64,000 nucleotides of DNA from Helianthus annuus (GCF_002127325.2 NC_035434.2:80208664-80272663), one strand, 5' to 3'. Positions 21,201 to 34,163 are shown, numbered from the stretch's first letter. Program-made: numbers and translations. The notes: generated by a model not told the origin, from the letters alone.

Positions 21201-22993
21201 GAGCTGTTGTTTTTGCGCTTAAGATATGGCGACACTACCTGTACGGTACCAAGTGCACTATTTACACCGATCACAGGAGTCTCGAGCATATCTTCAAGCA
21301 GAAGGAATTGAACATGCGTCAACGACGATGGGTCGAGCTGCTTAATGATTACGAATGCGCCATTAAGTACCATCCAGGCAAAGCCAATGTTGTGGCTGAC
21401 GCTCTCAGTCGAAAAGATACTTTACCTAGACGCATGAGAGCATTACAGCTTACTATTCAGTCTAGTCTTCCTGCACAGATACGAGGTGCTCAGGTGGAAG
21501 CATTGAAACCAGAAAACGTAAAGGCTGAAGCTTTACGTGGCTCGAGGCAATGATTAGAACAGAAGGAAGATGGCGCCTACTATGTAACAGGGCGTATTTG
21601 GGTCACACTATATGGCGGTTTACGAGAACTTGTAATGGATGAAGCTCACAAGTCTCGCTACTCGGTACATCCAGGTTTGGATAAAATGTACCACGATCTT
21701 AGAACTACGTACTGGTGGCCTAGCATGAAGGCCCACATAGCAACATACGTCGGCAAGTGTTTGACCTGTGCAAGGGTCAAGACGGAGTACCAGAAACCCT
21801 CAGGCCTACTTCAACAACCTACGATACCACAGTGGAAATGGGAAGAAATTTCCATGGATTTTGTTACCGGTCTGCCTAGATCCCAACGCGGGAATGATAC
21901 TATTTGGGTGATCGTAGATCGACTCACGAAGTCTGCTCACTTCTTGGCTATCAAAGAAACGGATAAGTTCTCTACCTTAGCAGACGTTTACTTGAAAGAA
22001 GTTGTTTCGAGGCATGGAGTGCCAATCTCTATTATTTCGGATCGGGATGCACGATTCACTTCAGAACTATGGCAAGCAATGCACAAAGCTTTCGGCTCAC
22101 GACTAGACATGAGCACAGCTTACCACCCTCAGACAGATGGGCAGTCTGAGCGCACTATCCAGACTCTAGAAGACATGCTTCGGGCGTGTGTTATTTATTT
22201 CAGCAACAGTTGGGAAAAACATCTTCCGTTAGTAGAGTTTTCGTATAATAACAGTTACCACACCAGCATACAAGCCGCTCCATTCGAGGCATTGTACGGA
22301 CGTAAATGCCGGTCACCTCTCTGTTGGGCAGAGGTGGGGGATAGTCAGATCACAGGTCCAGAAATGGTAGTTGATGCTACTGAACGAATTGGACAGATAC
22401 GACAACGCATGGCGGCAGCTCGCGACCGTCAGAAAAGTTACGCTGATAAGCACAGGAAACCACTCGAGTTCCAAGTTGGTGATCGAGTGCTACTCAAAGT
22501 CTCACCCTGGAAGGGTGTGGTTCGTTTTGGTAAACGAGGCAAGCTCAATCCACGGTACGTTGGACCGTTCGAGATCATTGAAAGAATAGGCAAAGTGGCC
22601 TACAAACTGAATCTACCAGCTGAACTTGGTGCAGTTCACAACGTATTTCACGTGTCGAATCTGAAGAAGTGTCTGTCAGATGAGACCCTCATAGTTCCTT
22701 TGAAGGAGTTCACTATCGACGAGCGGTTGCAGTTCGTCGAGGAACCAGTTGAAATCACGGACCGGGATGTTAAGGTCCTCAAGAACACTAGAATACCTCT
22801 TGTACGAGTTCGTTGGAACTCCCGTCGTGGCCCAGAGTACACTTGGGAACGAGAAGATCAAATGGAACTCAAGTATCCCCAGTTATTCAAAAACCGTGGA
22901 ACCACTACTGAGGCTGAAGCTACTACTGCAGAATTTCGGGACGAAATTCCAAATCAACGGGGGGATGATGTGACACCCCAGGAAAACCAGTAA
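18266..22993 (+). pseudogene. gag-pol: G1 gag-pol with chromodomain, broken
   Basis: Single-polyprotein gypsy type. Exon 1 starts at ATG 18266 (MAGRINLTQAQLTALINEQ); an intron is predicted at 18357-18448; the capsid region runs to about 18950. Two CCHC knuckles ([28 protein letters not shown]) are at about 19270-19430, followed by an Asn-rich linker. Protease has LFDSGADTSYVSL (about 19630). RT has FIDDILIYS (about 20640). RNase H has [11 protein letters not shown] and ends [10 protein letters not shown]. Integrase spans about 21650-22330, with D in SMDFVTGL. A chromodomain with TWEREDQM ends near 22870. Lesions: TGA 18586-18588, TAG 18949-18951, TAG 19861-19863, frameshift near 20210, TAA 20523-20525, frameshift near 20985, TGA 21551-21553. 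The integrase-chromodomain part (21635-22993) remains open. Confidence 0.92.
18357..18448 (+). other. Predicted gag intron of G1 (92 nt)
   Basis: Boundaries CAGGAG|GTATACCC and CACTAG|GTCAACCC. Removing it joins a 91-nt first exon, the same length as in G0, to the capsid frame. Inside is a near-perfect inverted repeat TAGGATCT-TT-AGATCCTA (18383-18400), shared in position with the other two chromoviruses. Confidence 0.7.
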
Positions 22994-23069
22994 ACGATAC
23001 AACTTACCTAGCTTCCTCAGTAACTGCATGCTAAATTTCGGGACGGAATTTCTTTCAAGTTGGGGATAA
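22994..23069 (+). other. G1 3' untranslated region with polypurine tract
   Basis: Short non-coding tail. It repeats the phrase TTTCGGGACGGAATTTC, close to one found at the end of pol (about 22935), and ends with AGTTGGGGATAA (23058-23069) immediately before the 3' LTR, the primer for plus-strand synthesis. Confidence 0.75.
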
Positions 23070-25662
23070 TGTTACAACTCGAGTTTCCAAGATTCCACTT
23101 TCGCATTTATTGCACGTTCACTGTTTGTTTAGTTATTTACTTGCTCAATTGGTTTGCTTTGTAACTGTATATGTCTTGGTTCGATAAAGTGTATTGTAAT
23201 TGTGCATGTTTATGTGTTACTTATGAAAGATTTGACAAATGCATGAACTTGGTGGTGAAACTGTAAATTACATTGTGATGGGTGTGCCTTATGTAAAAGA
23301 TGATACTTAGGGGTGAGTAGAGTAGTTAGTGAAATTCCAATCACTCTTAACCCTAACCTCCTCCCTAATCATTCACAAAAATCATCACACGTACTTTCAC
23401 ATTCTCCTCTCCTCTCCTACAACCATCTTCTCATCATTCTTAGCTTCACAAGTTATCTTGCATCCAGTTCGATCTTCCAATCCATCTAGAACCAATCCAA
23501 GGTAATTGTTTAATGATTGTTTGTTGTTATTAATCCTTGATTACATGGTTCATGTAAACCCTAGTTCTTCACATAATAGTTCTGTGTTATTGATTGAATT
23601 CTGATTATTGTGAAATGATTTTGATTAGTGTGTAATCATTTGCCTGATGTTACGATACAAGATATGTTAGAATTATTGATTGATAATTGGATTACTGCAA
23701 TGCATATGAAAGAATTAGGGTTTCCTGATCGTAAAAACAAAAATGTAACTGTTGCATTGTAGTTGAATGTTCATATGATTGATGGTTTGCCCGATGATTG
23801 ATTTCATATATAGTCCGAACTTTATTAATGAAACATGTCTGAGTTTATGCTTAATGAATGTAGTCCGAACTTTTAACCTTGTAATGGACATTTAGTCCGA
23901 CCTTTTTGTATAAGGACCCAAAAGTCCGACTTTTGTTTAATATATATATATATCCGACCTTTGTATGATATCTAGGTCCGAATATTATGCACATCAAGGG
24001 GGATCCGACTTTTGAATGTGTAAAGGGAGTCCGAAGTTTTGAGTGAATTGCATGTGTGTCCGAGTTTTAAAAGGACATGAAGTCCGAATTTTATATGGTG
24101 CATAAGAGTCCGACTTTTACAAAGAGCATAAGGGGTCCGAGTTTGTTTAACATGTAATGTGGTCCGACTTTTGTAAAGTGTGGGTGTCTGACTTTTATTC
24201 AAACATGAGGGGTCCAACTTTTCTTGCCAAAAGTTAATGTTGTCCGAGTTTTGTAGGGGGGGGGGGAACCTAGTCTGACTTTTCAAGGGTGATGGGGTCC
24301 GAACTTTTGGTTGTGATACAAGGGGGTCCGAATTTTTATAAGGGGAACCCCCTTGGTCCGAGTTTCATGTCTAGGGGACATGGTTCGATTTTTCTAGTGG
24401 CACATAAGGTCCGAACTTGTATGATGTTGCTATGTATGGTCTGAGTTTTCATGCCGTGATGCCTTGTATGAGATGGTGGTCCGAATTACATATGTTATAT
24501 ATAATCGGAACTTTACAGTGTAATGTATGAACCGAGTTTACTTGTAAACACCAGTGTTAGAGCCTACTGAATGTTTCTATATGTTTCTGTACATTACAAC
24601 CTGCTACTTGCTACTATATGCTACTGTATCTTACTGTATGACACGATGTGTATGAACAATCTATGTCACGCTATTCTGTACACGATTATCACACGGAATC
24701 ACCGTTGTTTGGACATTAAGGGTTGTAAACCCTAATTGAATATAAACACTTACATCGAGTTATGTGCAATGTACCCTAGGTCGTGTGTAAAGGACCTAAC
24801 TATTAATTAACACTAGAAGCAATAACATACCGATCAAGCCAAGGTGAGTTCACACTTTTACTAAGGCATGGGATTCCCAGGGCTGGGGAATGAGATTGAA
24901 GGAATGAGATTGAATAGCTTTGTACTTACATTGTTACTAGACTATCCACCATCGTCCTCGGTTGTGCAGTACACATACGTAAAACCTACGTATATTTGTA
25001 CTCCTCACTGTCCTCAGGTTGCAAAGGACACTCACGTAAAACCTACGTGAACTTATACTCACTACTGCCTCGGTTGTGTCAGGCACTTACGTAAAACCTA
25101 CGTAAACCCCCGCGTACCCCTGTCCTCGGTTTGTGAAGGACACTTACATAAATCCTACGTAAATATTGTACGTACTACTGTTCTCGGTAAGAAGAACACT
25201 TATGGTTACAAATAGTCTAGTGTATATGCAACACGGGAAGCCCCCACCAATAGAACATACTATCGGCCCAGTAGAGCCACACGTTACAAACGAACTTACT
25301 ATTACGCACTTACTTTCTGTGAACTCGCTCAACTAGTTGTTGACTCTCTGTTACATGCCTTGCAGGTCGTTAGGTATACATGGAGCTTGCATGGGGAGGC
25401 GCTGTCGTTGTGGACAAGGATCGTGATGCTTTGTTTAAACACTAAGACTTTACATACTTTATTTACATTGGGCTTTTACTCAATTGCTTCCGCTAAACTT
25501 TGTTATTATACATATGTTTTGGAACACCTTTCATATGGATTGGTTTGGTTTACATACAATAACTTTTACTATTTACAATGTTCTATATGATTGGTGGCAT
25601 GATCCTGGTCAGTCACGCTCCCAAGCGGTGATACTCCGCAGGTGGATTTTGGGGGTGTGACA
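23070..25662 (+). repeat. G1 3' LTR
   Basis: 2593 bp, starts TGTTACAACTCGAG and ends GGGTGTGACA, followed by the TSD TTAAC. It differs from the 5' LTR in the TA tract length, a G-run near 24257 and scattered substitutions. Confidence 0.93.
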
Positions 25663-25714
25663 TTAACGGTACTAGTAATTTGTCTGAAAAGCTGATATGA
25701 TTCCCTGACACCCT

Positions 25715-27410
25715 TGATGTGTGTAAAATGCAACATATAAATTACATCAAATGAGGCATATAACTAACCCTTTTTAAGTACTAATGTTGGAAAAAGAGTG
25801 TTTTTGTCTTCCTTTTGTATTTTCAGGATTAAATGAGTTCAAATTCACAAAAGAAGCAAAAAGACAGCTAATTCTAACATAAATACAAGAAAAGGAACAA
25901 AACTAGACTGCCCGAACCCTCAACGGCATCCTCCCAAGCAAAGAAGAGAAAACAGAAGCCTGAACACGCCCCGTGCTCAGCCAGCACGGGGCCGTGCCCA
26001 AGAAGCAGCAGAAAAGACAAACATGTAGAAGCTTCTATTGCCCACCACGGGGCCGTGTCCAGTGAGCACGGGGGCGTGGCGAAAGTACAGCAGGCGCATT
26101 AATTGTAATTGCGAATTACAATTAATGAAGAGAGAGAGTGTCAGACGGGCACGGGGCCGTGTCCAGCGGACATGGGGCCGTGCCCAGCCTTCTGTTCAGC
26201 CTATAAATAGGAGTGCTTGGTTTCATTCCAACTCATCCCTTGGCACACCACCTCTCTCACACTTCATCCACCACCCACCACCACCATAACACCATCATCC
26301 ACCACCATCATCCATTGTCCATCGTAGAGTGTGTGAGTCGTCTCGGGATCCAAGATTGATCGTAAGAGTTCTTGACAATCAAGGCCATGTTTGCCTAAGT
26401 CTCTTACATCACTTGGTGAAGATAAGTGTTTAGTATAATACTTTTTATTTTTAATCTTTTGCACTTTTTATTTGGTTTTGTATTAATGACTTTAATAACT
26501 AGTTGCTTATGTTGAAGGTGATCTTTCCTTATCGTTTGTCCGTGGTGTCTTGGCATTATTTTACTGTCTATATAAAATAAAAGATTTTCACCATTCATAT
26601 CTCCACGGTCTATATGGAGGTATGTTGGCTACCTGGTCGGGGGTTAAGGGAACGGTTTGGTAAGGGTCTTGCCCTTGTTCAGCGTTTAGAGGTCCTGCAA
26701 GGGACCTGGGTCAAATTTAGTAGGATCTCCTTCAATGCCCATAGGTATTGGATGGCGGGGATCCAAACTCTTTGACCCCCTCATAAGTTAACTACTATTA
26801 ATACTATAACCCGGCTATTTAGGACTGTATCCCTGCTGACTCAGACTACTTAGCCGAGGGTAACGTCACTGCCAAAAGCGGGGCCTACCACAATTTGCAT
26901 TAATAACTTAATTCGTTATCTTCCAATAATCCAACCCTTTAGGATTGTATCCTTGCTGACTCAAACTACTGGGTTGAGGGTAATGTCGCCTTCAAAAGAG
27001 GGGCCTACTACAATAACTAAGATAATCTCTTAAACAAGTGCAAAAGTGAGAAAATAATCAAAGGTTATACTAATACACGAGTCGGATCCAAGTGTTTCAT
27101 CTTGTCTATCTGTTTTTATTTTATTTTTATTTTTCAGCATTTAGTTAGTTTTTATTTTTCTAGTTTAAAAACTTTTTTTTCTAACTTTTTGATTTGATTA
27201 GACGTTGAGGATAAACCGGTACTAAAAGCTCTTGTGTCCTTGGACGACCTCGGTATCTTACCAACACTATACTACGTCCACGATGGGTGCACTTGCCCAT
27301 ATGTGTGTTTATTGTTAGTAAATATCGTGTTTTATAAATTTAAAACTTGGCTAAAAGTGTAAAAGCGCTTAAAATATATATTAAAAATATAACACACTTC
27401 ACGCACATCA
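25715..27410 (+). repeat. T1 5' LTR
   Basis: 1696 bp, TGATGTGTG...CACATCA. It contains GC-rich CACGGGGCCGTG inverted repeats at about 25965-26200, the TATA box and, further on, two related blocks containing GGATTGTATCC/GGACTGTATCC followed by TTGCTGACTCA or CTGCTGACTCA (about 26820-26990). Confidence 0.93.
26202..26209 (+). promoter_or_regulatory. Putative TATA box of T1
   Basis: TATAAATA just downstream of the CACGGGGCCGTG cluster. It is identical in the 3' LTR at 32310-32317. A clear plant core-promoter match. Confidence 0.7.
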
Positions 27411-27416
27411 AGTTTT

Positions 27417-27434
27417 TGGCGCCGTTGCCGAGGA
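27417..27434 (+). other. T1 primer-binding site
   Basis: TGGCGCCGTTGCCGAGGA, the tRNA-type site typical of Athila/Tat gypsy elements, preceded by AGTTTT after the LTR. It differs by one base (A for G) from the T2 site at 58992-59009. Confidence 0.85.
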
Positions 27435-27529
27435 CACAAGGATTTTAAGAAAGTTAGGAATCAACGGCCTAATCATATTTTTATTTTTCTTTTAAATTTT
27501 TAGGATTTTTCATAATTTTTCAGCTTCTG

Positions 27530-27750
27530 CAGAGCTCAGCACGGGCCGTGCCTGGTCGGACACGGGTCGTGCCCAGCATCGTTACTGACAGTTTTTAGTT
27601 TTCCAAGTTACAGAAGGCTGACCACGGGGCCGCGTCGGTGCAACACGGGGCCATGTCCAACTTCCAGTAACTGGGATCTGGAAAACAATCACTGTAACTC
27701 CGACCACGGGCCGTGTTCGCTGAACACGGGGCCGTGGTGAACCTTCTGAC
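27530..27750 (+). repeat. CACGGGGCCGTG motifs in the T1 leader
   Basis: Six or so variants of CACGGGGCCGTG (for example CACGGGCCGTG, CACGGGGCCATG) lie between the primer-binding site and gag. The same motif is in both LTRs and in the 3' non-coding region (30245-30445), so it flanks the coding part on both sides. Confidence 0.8.
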
Positions 27751-27810
27751 CAGCCTTCTTTTCTGTTTTTATTGCAGGACTTGGAACTAGACGCCAATCC
27801 TACATAGTGT

Positions 27811-29924
27811 ATGAGCTCCAGTTCTAATAAGGACATAAAAGAACCTCTAGAAGAACCCAAACGCTTTCTCAGAAAAAGATTAAAAGCTAAAAACCAAGAG
27901 AAAGTTTCGGGTGATCCACCTCCAATGGCGGACCGACGTACCCTCATGGATTATCTACGACCCACCGTAGGTAACCTAGGCGCCGCTATCAATGCTCCGA
28001 ATGTTGAAGCTAATAACTTCGAACTTCGGCCGCATTTGATACAAATGCTCCAAAACTCCGCAACCTTCCATGGGCTTGCGGACGAGGATCCCCATCTACA
28101 TATTACTAATTTCTTAGAAATATGTGATACCTTTCGGATCAATGGAGCATCAAACGACGCCATCCGCCTCCGAATGTTTCCTTTCTCACTAAAAGACCGA
28201 GCGAAAGCTTGGCTCAACGCCCTCCCAGCTGGATCGGTAAATACCTGGGATGAACTAGCCCAAAAATTTCTATATAAGTATTTCCCTCCCGCTAAAACGG
28301 CTAAATTAATGACTGAAATTAATACATATTCACAAGAGGACGGGGAATCCTTATATGAAACTTGGGAAAGGTTCAAGGAGTTATTACGCAAGTGTCCACA
28401 TCATGGCCTTGCGATATGGCAACAAGTATCCACTTTCTATAATGGACTGTTGCCACACACAAGGCAGACACTTGATTCTAGCTCCGGGGGACTTTTAGGT
28501 AATCGACGCCCGCATGAAATATATAACCAAATTGAGGAAATTGCTCAAACCAATTTTCAATGGCACACCCCCGAGGCAATAAATCTATTGCCCCGGGCGC
28601 CCATAAGGTCGATGAAAACACTTCTTTACAAGCCCAAATCGAGGCCCTTTCTTCAAAAATAAAAAAGTTAGAAATGACAAAAACAGTCTCGGTTATGGCT
28701 TGTGAAGGGTGTGGTGGGCCACATGAAAATTGGAGTTGTATGAAAGAAACAGACGATCAACAGGAATCGGTAAGCTACATTGATAATAGACCTAGGCCGT
28801 CGGGTCCTCCAACGGGCACTTACAACCAAGGATGGCGAAACCACCCAAACCTTGGTTGGAGAGAACCCGGCAATAGTAGTAACCAACAAACCCAACGAAC
28901 AAACTTTCAACAACCAAGAAATGAATCACAAAATTTCACTCAACAACAAAGTGGACGAGAAAGGCTTGAAGATACTGTATCTCGCCTCATCTCCGACACT
29001 GAAAAGAAAAACTCGGAAAGATTTCTACAACTAGAATCAAATTTTAGAAATCAACAAGCTAGTATTCAAAACATAGAAAAACAATTAAATCAAATAGCTC
29101 AAAATTTTGCCGAGAGACCACAAGGCGCATTACCTAGCAATACCGAAACAAACCCAAAAGCGCAAGTTCATCTCATCACGCTACGAAACCGCACCGTGGG
29201 GCCTGCAGAAGCGCCGCCGCCGACAGAAGAAACAGTACCCCCACCTCTGCAGGAGAAGAACTCCCCTCCATCACCAGAGCCTACCAAGGCTCCTCGAGTT
29301 CCGTACCCCGGTAGGTTAATTCGTCAAAAGACCAATGAGCAATTCGCGAAGTTCGAAAGTCTACTAAAGCAATTGCATGTCAATATTCCTTTTATTGATG
29401 TCCTAACCCAAATGCCCAAATACTCTAAGTTCATGAGGGACTTCCTCACTCATAAAAAGAAAATTGAAACTTTGCAATTAGTTAAATTAGGCGAAGAATG
29501 CTCTGCACTCGTACTCAATAAACTTCCCCAAAAGAAAATCGATCCCGGAAGCTTCACGACTCCTTGCTCAATCGGGGAGTCCCCCGTTCGTAATGCACTA
29601 GCCGACCTTGGGGCTAGCATTAACCTCATGCCCTCATCAATGTTTAAAAGACTCAGCCTAGGAACAACGAGTCCTACAAAAATGAGCATACAACTTGCTG
29701 ATAGATCCGTCAAATTCCCGCAAGGTGTCATTGAAAATGTCTTGGTAAAGGTAAGCAAATTCGTCTACCCCGCCGACTTTGTCATACTCGATATGGAGGA
29801 AGACACCGAGGTCCCCCTCATACTAGGGAGACCATTTCTTGCCACCGCACAAGCGGTGGTAGATATGAATGACAGAACACTCACCTTGAGGTATGGGGAT
29901 GATGAAGTAAAATTCGGAGTTTAG
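27811..29924 (+). pseudogene. gag: T1 gag-protease of Athila type, one frameshift
   Basis: The first frame, 27811-28662, carries the Gag core ([68 protein letters not shown]). A frameshift at about 28560-28600 moves the rest to a second frame ending at 29924. That part has HKVDENTSLQAQI, a short-form zinc knuckle CEGCGGPHENWSC (spacing CX2CX3HX4C), a Gln/Asn-rich linker, a Pro-rich stretch, and an aspartic protease with [13 protein letters not shown] (about 29600) and [14 protein letters not shown]. Apart from the frameshift the region is open. Pol is missing after the protease. Confidence 0.88.
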
Positions 29925-31822
29925 AAGAGAATAGAGGACGACGACCCGGTCAACTACATGAAGGTTATTGATTGGAGCTTGGATGCTGCTCTCCGATGGT
30001 GTAACATGGGACGCCAAGCATCCCACTCAGAAAATATATAACCTCACATTGGGTCTAGCCAAGGACCCTTATAAACGTGGCGCACCACGGAGGCATTCCG
30101 CGGAACTATCCTTAGTTTAGTTTAATCTTTTAGTTTTAATTTGCAGAAATAAAACACACTCGCGGTGGTAAAGGATGAAAAAGGGAACGAGAAAAATGGC
30201 CCCATGCACAAAGAACGAAGCGACCCGACACAAATCTCCATTGCAGAAGGCTCAACACGGGCCGTGCTCAACCAACACGGCCCCGTGCTAAGCCACCTGC
30301 AGAAAAACGCCCAGTTCAGGTAACTGGACACGGGCCATGTTCACCAGACACGCCCCCGTGTCCAGGCTTCTGTCTCATTTCTTTAATTTTTATTACTGGC
30401 ACCTGAACACGGGGCCGTGTCCGGTCACCACGGGGCCGTGTCCAGCTGCCAGTAACATAAATCTTTGCTTTTTAACACCACATTACACATCCAATCAACC
30501 TAAAAATTTATTTTTGGGACACATTGAGGACAATGTGTAATTTAAGTGTGGGGGGGAAGTTAACACCTTGAAATGTTGCAAGTCCTAACAACAAGCCTTA
30601 CACAAAACTCTATTGGAACCGCTAAACACCCCAAATTTTTTTCAAAAACTTTCATCTTTTTTTTACTTGTCTAAAGTTTAAGTTAGGAATCCTAAGATTA
30701 ATAAGGTTATACTTTTATAAATTTTACAACCGAGAGCGTCTTGATAAGAAGAACCAACATAAGAAAATTATGAAACGGCATAACAAGTCTAATTAAAATT
30801 TGATTATATATACTTGATCACATTAAAAACCCATTCCCACAAAAGTGAGTTTTGAGCCTTTATTGAGCATACAAATTTACATCCTTAGACTAAATGCTCA
30901 TTTTTCGTTTCTTTTGTGAATAGCCGCTTGGTTCTTACAACTCTAGAACTTGCCACGACGATTCATTCCCGGTCCTTACCAACTTAAACCCAAGTAAGTA
31001 AATGATGGAGGCATTAGGACTAACCATTTTTCTTTCTACACCATTATTTTTCATTTTTTTTACCACCTACCCAAAATCCCCCTAGTTAACCCCTTTGAGC
31101 CTAAACCTTTCGTTTCTTTACCCTAAACCCTTTTTACCCACCAAAAACCCTGTTTTATTTTCACCCTTTATTTTAGTAACAAGCTCGGTTTTTTGCAAGC
31201 TCGTTCTTTCGGGTGACATCAAAAAAAAAATTGATGAAGTCAAAAACAAACAAAGCTATGCAAAGAAAAGCTTGTTTGGAGAAATACTTCAAAATAAAAA
31301 GTCACTAAAACAAAGTGTTTTACGAAAACCGACGCTTTTTACGCTTTTCGCCCTTTTACTAACCACTAACCCAACCACCCACCTTTAGCCCAAGCCTAAC
31401 CCTTCACCCAAAAAGTCCTCTTGATATTTACAAAGGTAGAAAGTTAAAAAGGAGGAGGATTGATTGCTTGGCAAGCCTATGGTAGGCGTAAGTTCCATGC
31501 CGCTCTCGAGTGATTCACTAAAAAATGCACCTTCAGCCGAGTGTTGAGTGATTTCTCCCGTGAGGTATGTGAACTTGTATATAAATGAAATTTTAAAAAG
31601 GCATGTTATGCCCAAATAAGTAATTTATCTTATGAAACGTTCTAAATAAATCATAACGAATAGGATTGTAAATAAATAAAAATAAAACCCAAAAAGATCT
31701 TGGATTCCCAACACTCTATGACAAGCCAAAAACCTTCTCTTCTACCCATTCCATTTGGGAGTGTAAGCCACATTTAAAGAGTTTTGCTTGACGACAAGCA
31801 AAAGTTCAAGTGTGGGGGTATT
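29925..31822 (+). other. T1 3' non-coding region
   Basis: No convincing gene. It holds CACGGGGCCGTG motifs at 30245-30445 and two related polypurine runs: TTAAGTGTGGGGGGGAAG (about 30540) and CAAGTGTGGGGGTATT (31808-31822), the latter directly before the 3' LTR. Small ORFs here have no recognisable domain and I treat them as chance. Confidence 0.7.
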
Positions 31823-33518
31823 TGATGTGTGTAAAATGCAACATATAAATTACATCAAATGAGGCATATAACTAACCCTTTTTAAGTACTAATGTAGGAA
31901 AAAGAGTGTTTTTGTCTTCCTTTTGTATTTTCAGGATTAAATGAGCTCAAATTCACAAAAGAAGCAAAAAGACAGCTAATTCTAACATAAATACAAGAAA
32001 AGGAACAAAAGTAGACTGCCCGAACCCTCAACGGCATCCTCCCAAGCAAAGAAGAGAAAACAGAAGCCTGAACACGCCCCGTGCTCAGCCAGCACGGGGC
32101 TGTGCCCAAGAAGCAGCAGAAAAGACAAACCTGTAGAAGCTTCTATTGCCCACCACGGGGCCGTGTCCAGTGAGCACGGGGGCGTGGCAAAAGTACATCA
32201 GGCGCATTAATTGTAATTGCGAATTACAATTAATGAAGAGAGAGAGTGTCAGACGGGCACGGGGCCGTGTCCAGTGGACACGGGGCCGTGCCCAGCCTTC
32301 TGTTCAGCCTATAAATAGGAGTGCTTGGTTTCATTCCAACTCATCCCTTGGCACACCACCTCTCTCACACTTCATCCACCACCCACCACCACCATAACAC
32401 CATCATCCACCACCATCATCCATTGTCCATCGTAGAGTGTGTGAGTCGTCTCGAGATCCAAGATTGATCGTAAGAGTTCTTGACAATCAAGGCCATGCTT
32501 GCCTAAGTCTCTTACATCACTTGGTGATGACAAGTGTTTAGTATAATACTTTTTATTTTTAATCTTTTTCACTTTTTATTTGGTTTTGTATTAATGACTT
32601 TAATAAGTAGTTGCTTATGTTGAAGGTGATCTTTCCTTATCGTTTGTCCGTGGTGTCTTGGCATTATTTTACTGTCTATATAAAATAAAAGATTTTCACC
32701 ATTCATATCTCCACGGTCTATATGGAGGTATGTTGGCTACCTAGTCGGGGGTTAAGGGAACGGTTTGGTAAGGGTCTTGCCCTTGTTCAGCGTTTAGAGG
32801 TCCTACAAGGGACCTGGGTCAAATTTAGTAGGATCTCCTTCAATGCCCATAGGTATTGGATGGCGGGGATCCAAACTCTTTGACCCCCTCATAAGTTAAC
32901 TACTATTAATACTATAACCCGGCTATTTAGGACTGTATCCCTGCTGACTCAGACTACTTAGCCGAGGGTAACGTCACCGCCAAAAGCGGGGCCTACCACA
33001 ATTTGCATTAATAACTTAATTTATTATCTTCCAATAATCCAACCCTTTAGGATTGTATCCTTGCTGACTCAAACTACTGGGTTGAGGGTAACGTCGCCTT
33101 CAAAAGAGGGGCCTACTACAATAACTAAGATAATCTCTTAAACAAGTGCAAAAGTGCGAAAATAATCAAAGGTTATACTAATACACGAGTCGGATCCAAG
33201 TGATTCATCTTGTCTATCTCTTTTTATTTTATTTTTATTTTTCAGCATTTAGTTAGTTTTTATTTTTCTAGTTTAAAAACTTTTTTTTCTAACTTTTTGA
33301 TTTGATTAGACGTTGAGGATAAACCGGTACTAAAAGCTCTTGTGTCCTTGGACGACCTCGGTATCTTACCAACACTATAATACGTCCACGATGGATGCAC
33401 TTGCCCATATGTGTGTTTAGTGTTAGTAAATATCGTGTTTTATAAATTTAAAACTTGGCTAAAAGTGTAAAATGGCTTAAAATATATATTAAAAATATAA
33501 CACACTTCACGCACATCA
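31823..33518 (+). repeat. T1 3' LTR
   Basis: Same length as the 5' LTR, with scattered substitutions only and no indel that I could see. Ends CACATCA followed by the TSD ACCCT. Confidence 0.93.
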
Positions 33519-33523
33519 ACCCT

Positions 33524-34163
33524 CGCCAAAAAGAAAAAATAAAAAATAAGTTTGTATATAGGTTACTTTGTTTACTTTTTGCAATTTAAGTTTTCTGTAT
33601 TTCATTTCTTAGTTTAGAACACTTTATTAAAATCCAAAAAGATTTTATTTTTCCTTTATTTTTGACAAACCAAAGTGGAGAGTTAATCGTTGGATTCTCG
33701 AAGATTGAAGCAGATGCAGGAAAGTTCTGAGCTGAAAAATGAGGAGAGCTTACTTTGTCAGAGTTTGAGATGTTTTCAAAGATTAAACGAAATCATTAAC
33801 TTGATACTTGTTATTTTCAGGAAAATGTGAAAATTGTTGTTTTAAAATCAGTTTGATTCGTCAAATGATCAACCAAGGTCATTAAATTGGACTTGGTAGA
33901 TTAATTGAGTAATCAGGGTCATTAACTTGGACCTGAATACTTGAGTGGATTTCTAAAGCTGATTGAGTTTATGATTTATTATTGAAAAGATAGATTGTAA
34001 TGTTATTGGTTGAGTAACAGGTTTTTGGACTTCATTATTCCCAATGGAAGTTAACTGTCAAAGCTTGAACCAGATCAAGACCTCATATTCTAGCATATTG
34101 AGAGGGGGAGTCTATGAAAGGAGGAGTCTGGATCAACAGTCAAAGGGAAGTTTGAAGATAGAG
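33524..34163 (+). other. C1 3' non-coding region, distal part
   Basis: Continues C1 after the T1 insertion. It has three variants of a phrase like AATCAGGGTCATTAACTTGG (33790-33935), also found once in C2 (about 55212), and a polypurine run GAGAGGGGGAGTCTATG (about 34100). The real border polypurine tract next to the LTR is less clear. Confidence 0.65.

Larger units (their letters stand above)
15284..25662 (+). mobile_element. G1: Ty3/gypsy chromovirus (Tekay-type), degenerate
   Basis: Complete element with TSD TTAAC at 15279-15283 and 25663-25667, inserted in the 3' region of C1. C2 retains the empty target (AAGCTTAACGGTG, 56363-56375). The LTRs are about 2.6 kb. Order: 5' LTR, tRNA-Met primer-binding site, leader, gag with intron, protease, RT, RNase H, integrase, chromodomain, polypurine tract, 3' LTR. 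The chromodomain after integrase places it in the chromoviruses; similarity of pol to G3 suggests the Tekay clade. Several stops and two frameshifts make it non-functional. Confidence 0.93.
25715..33518 (+). mobile_element. T1: Athila-type gypsy element with gag-protease only
   Basis: Two LTRs of identical length (1696 bp), TSD ACCCT at 25710-25714 and 33519-33523. It has the Athila/Tat-style primer-binding site and a gag-protease reading region, but no RT, RNase H or integrase; the interior passes from protease to non-coding DNA. Gag and protease are recognisably related to T2 in this window. It is therefore a non-autonomous derivative that would depend on enzymes from a relative. I counted roughly 30 LTR differences by eye. 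Confidence 0.92.

Noticed and set aside
29925..31822. Envelope-like gene after the T1 protease, as some Athila elements carry
   Set aside because: No long frame, signal peptide or membrane segment; the region is AT-rich with polypurine runs.
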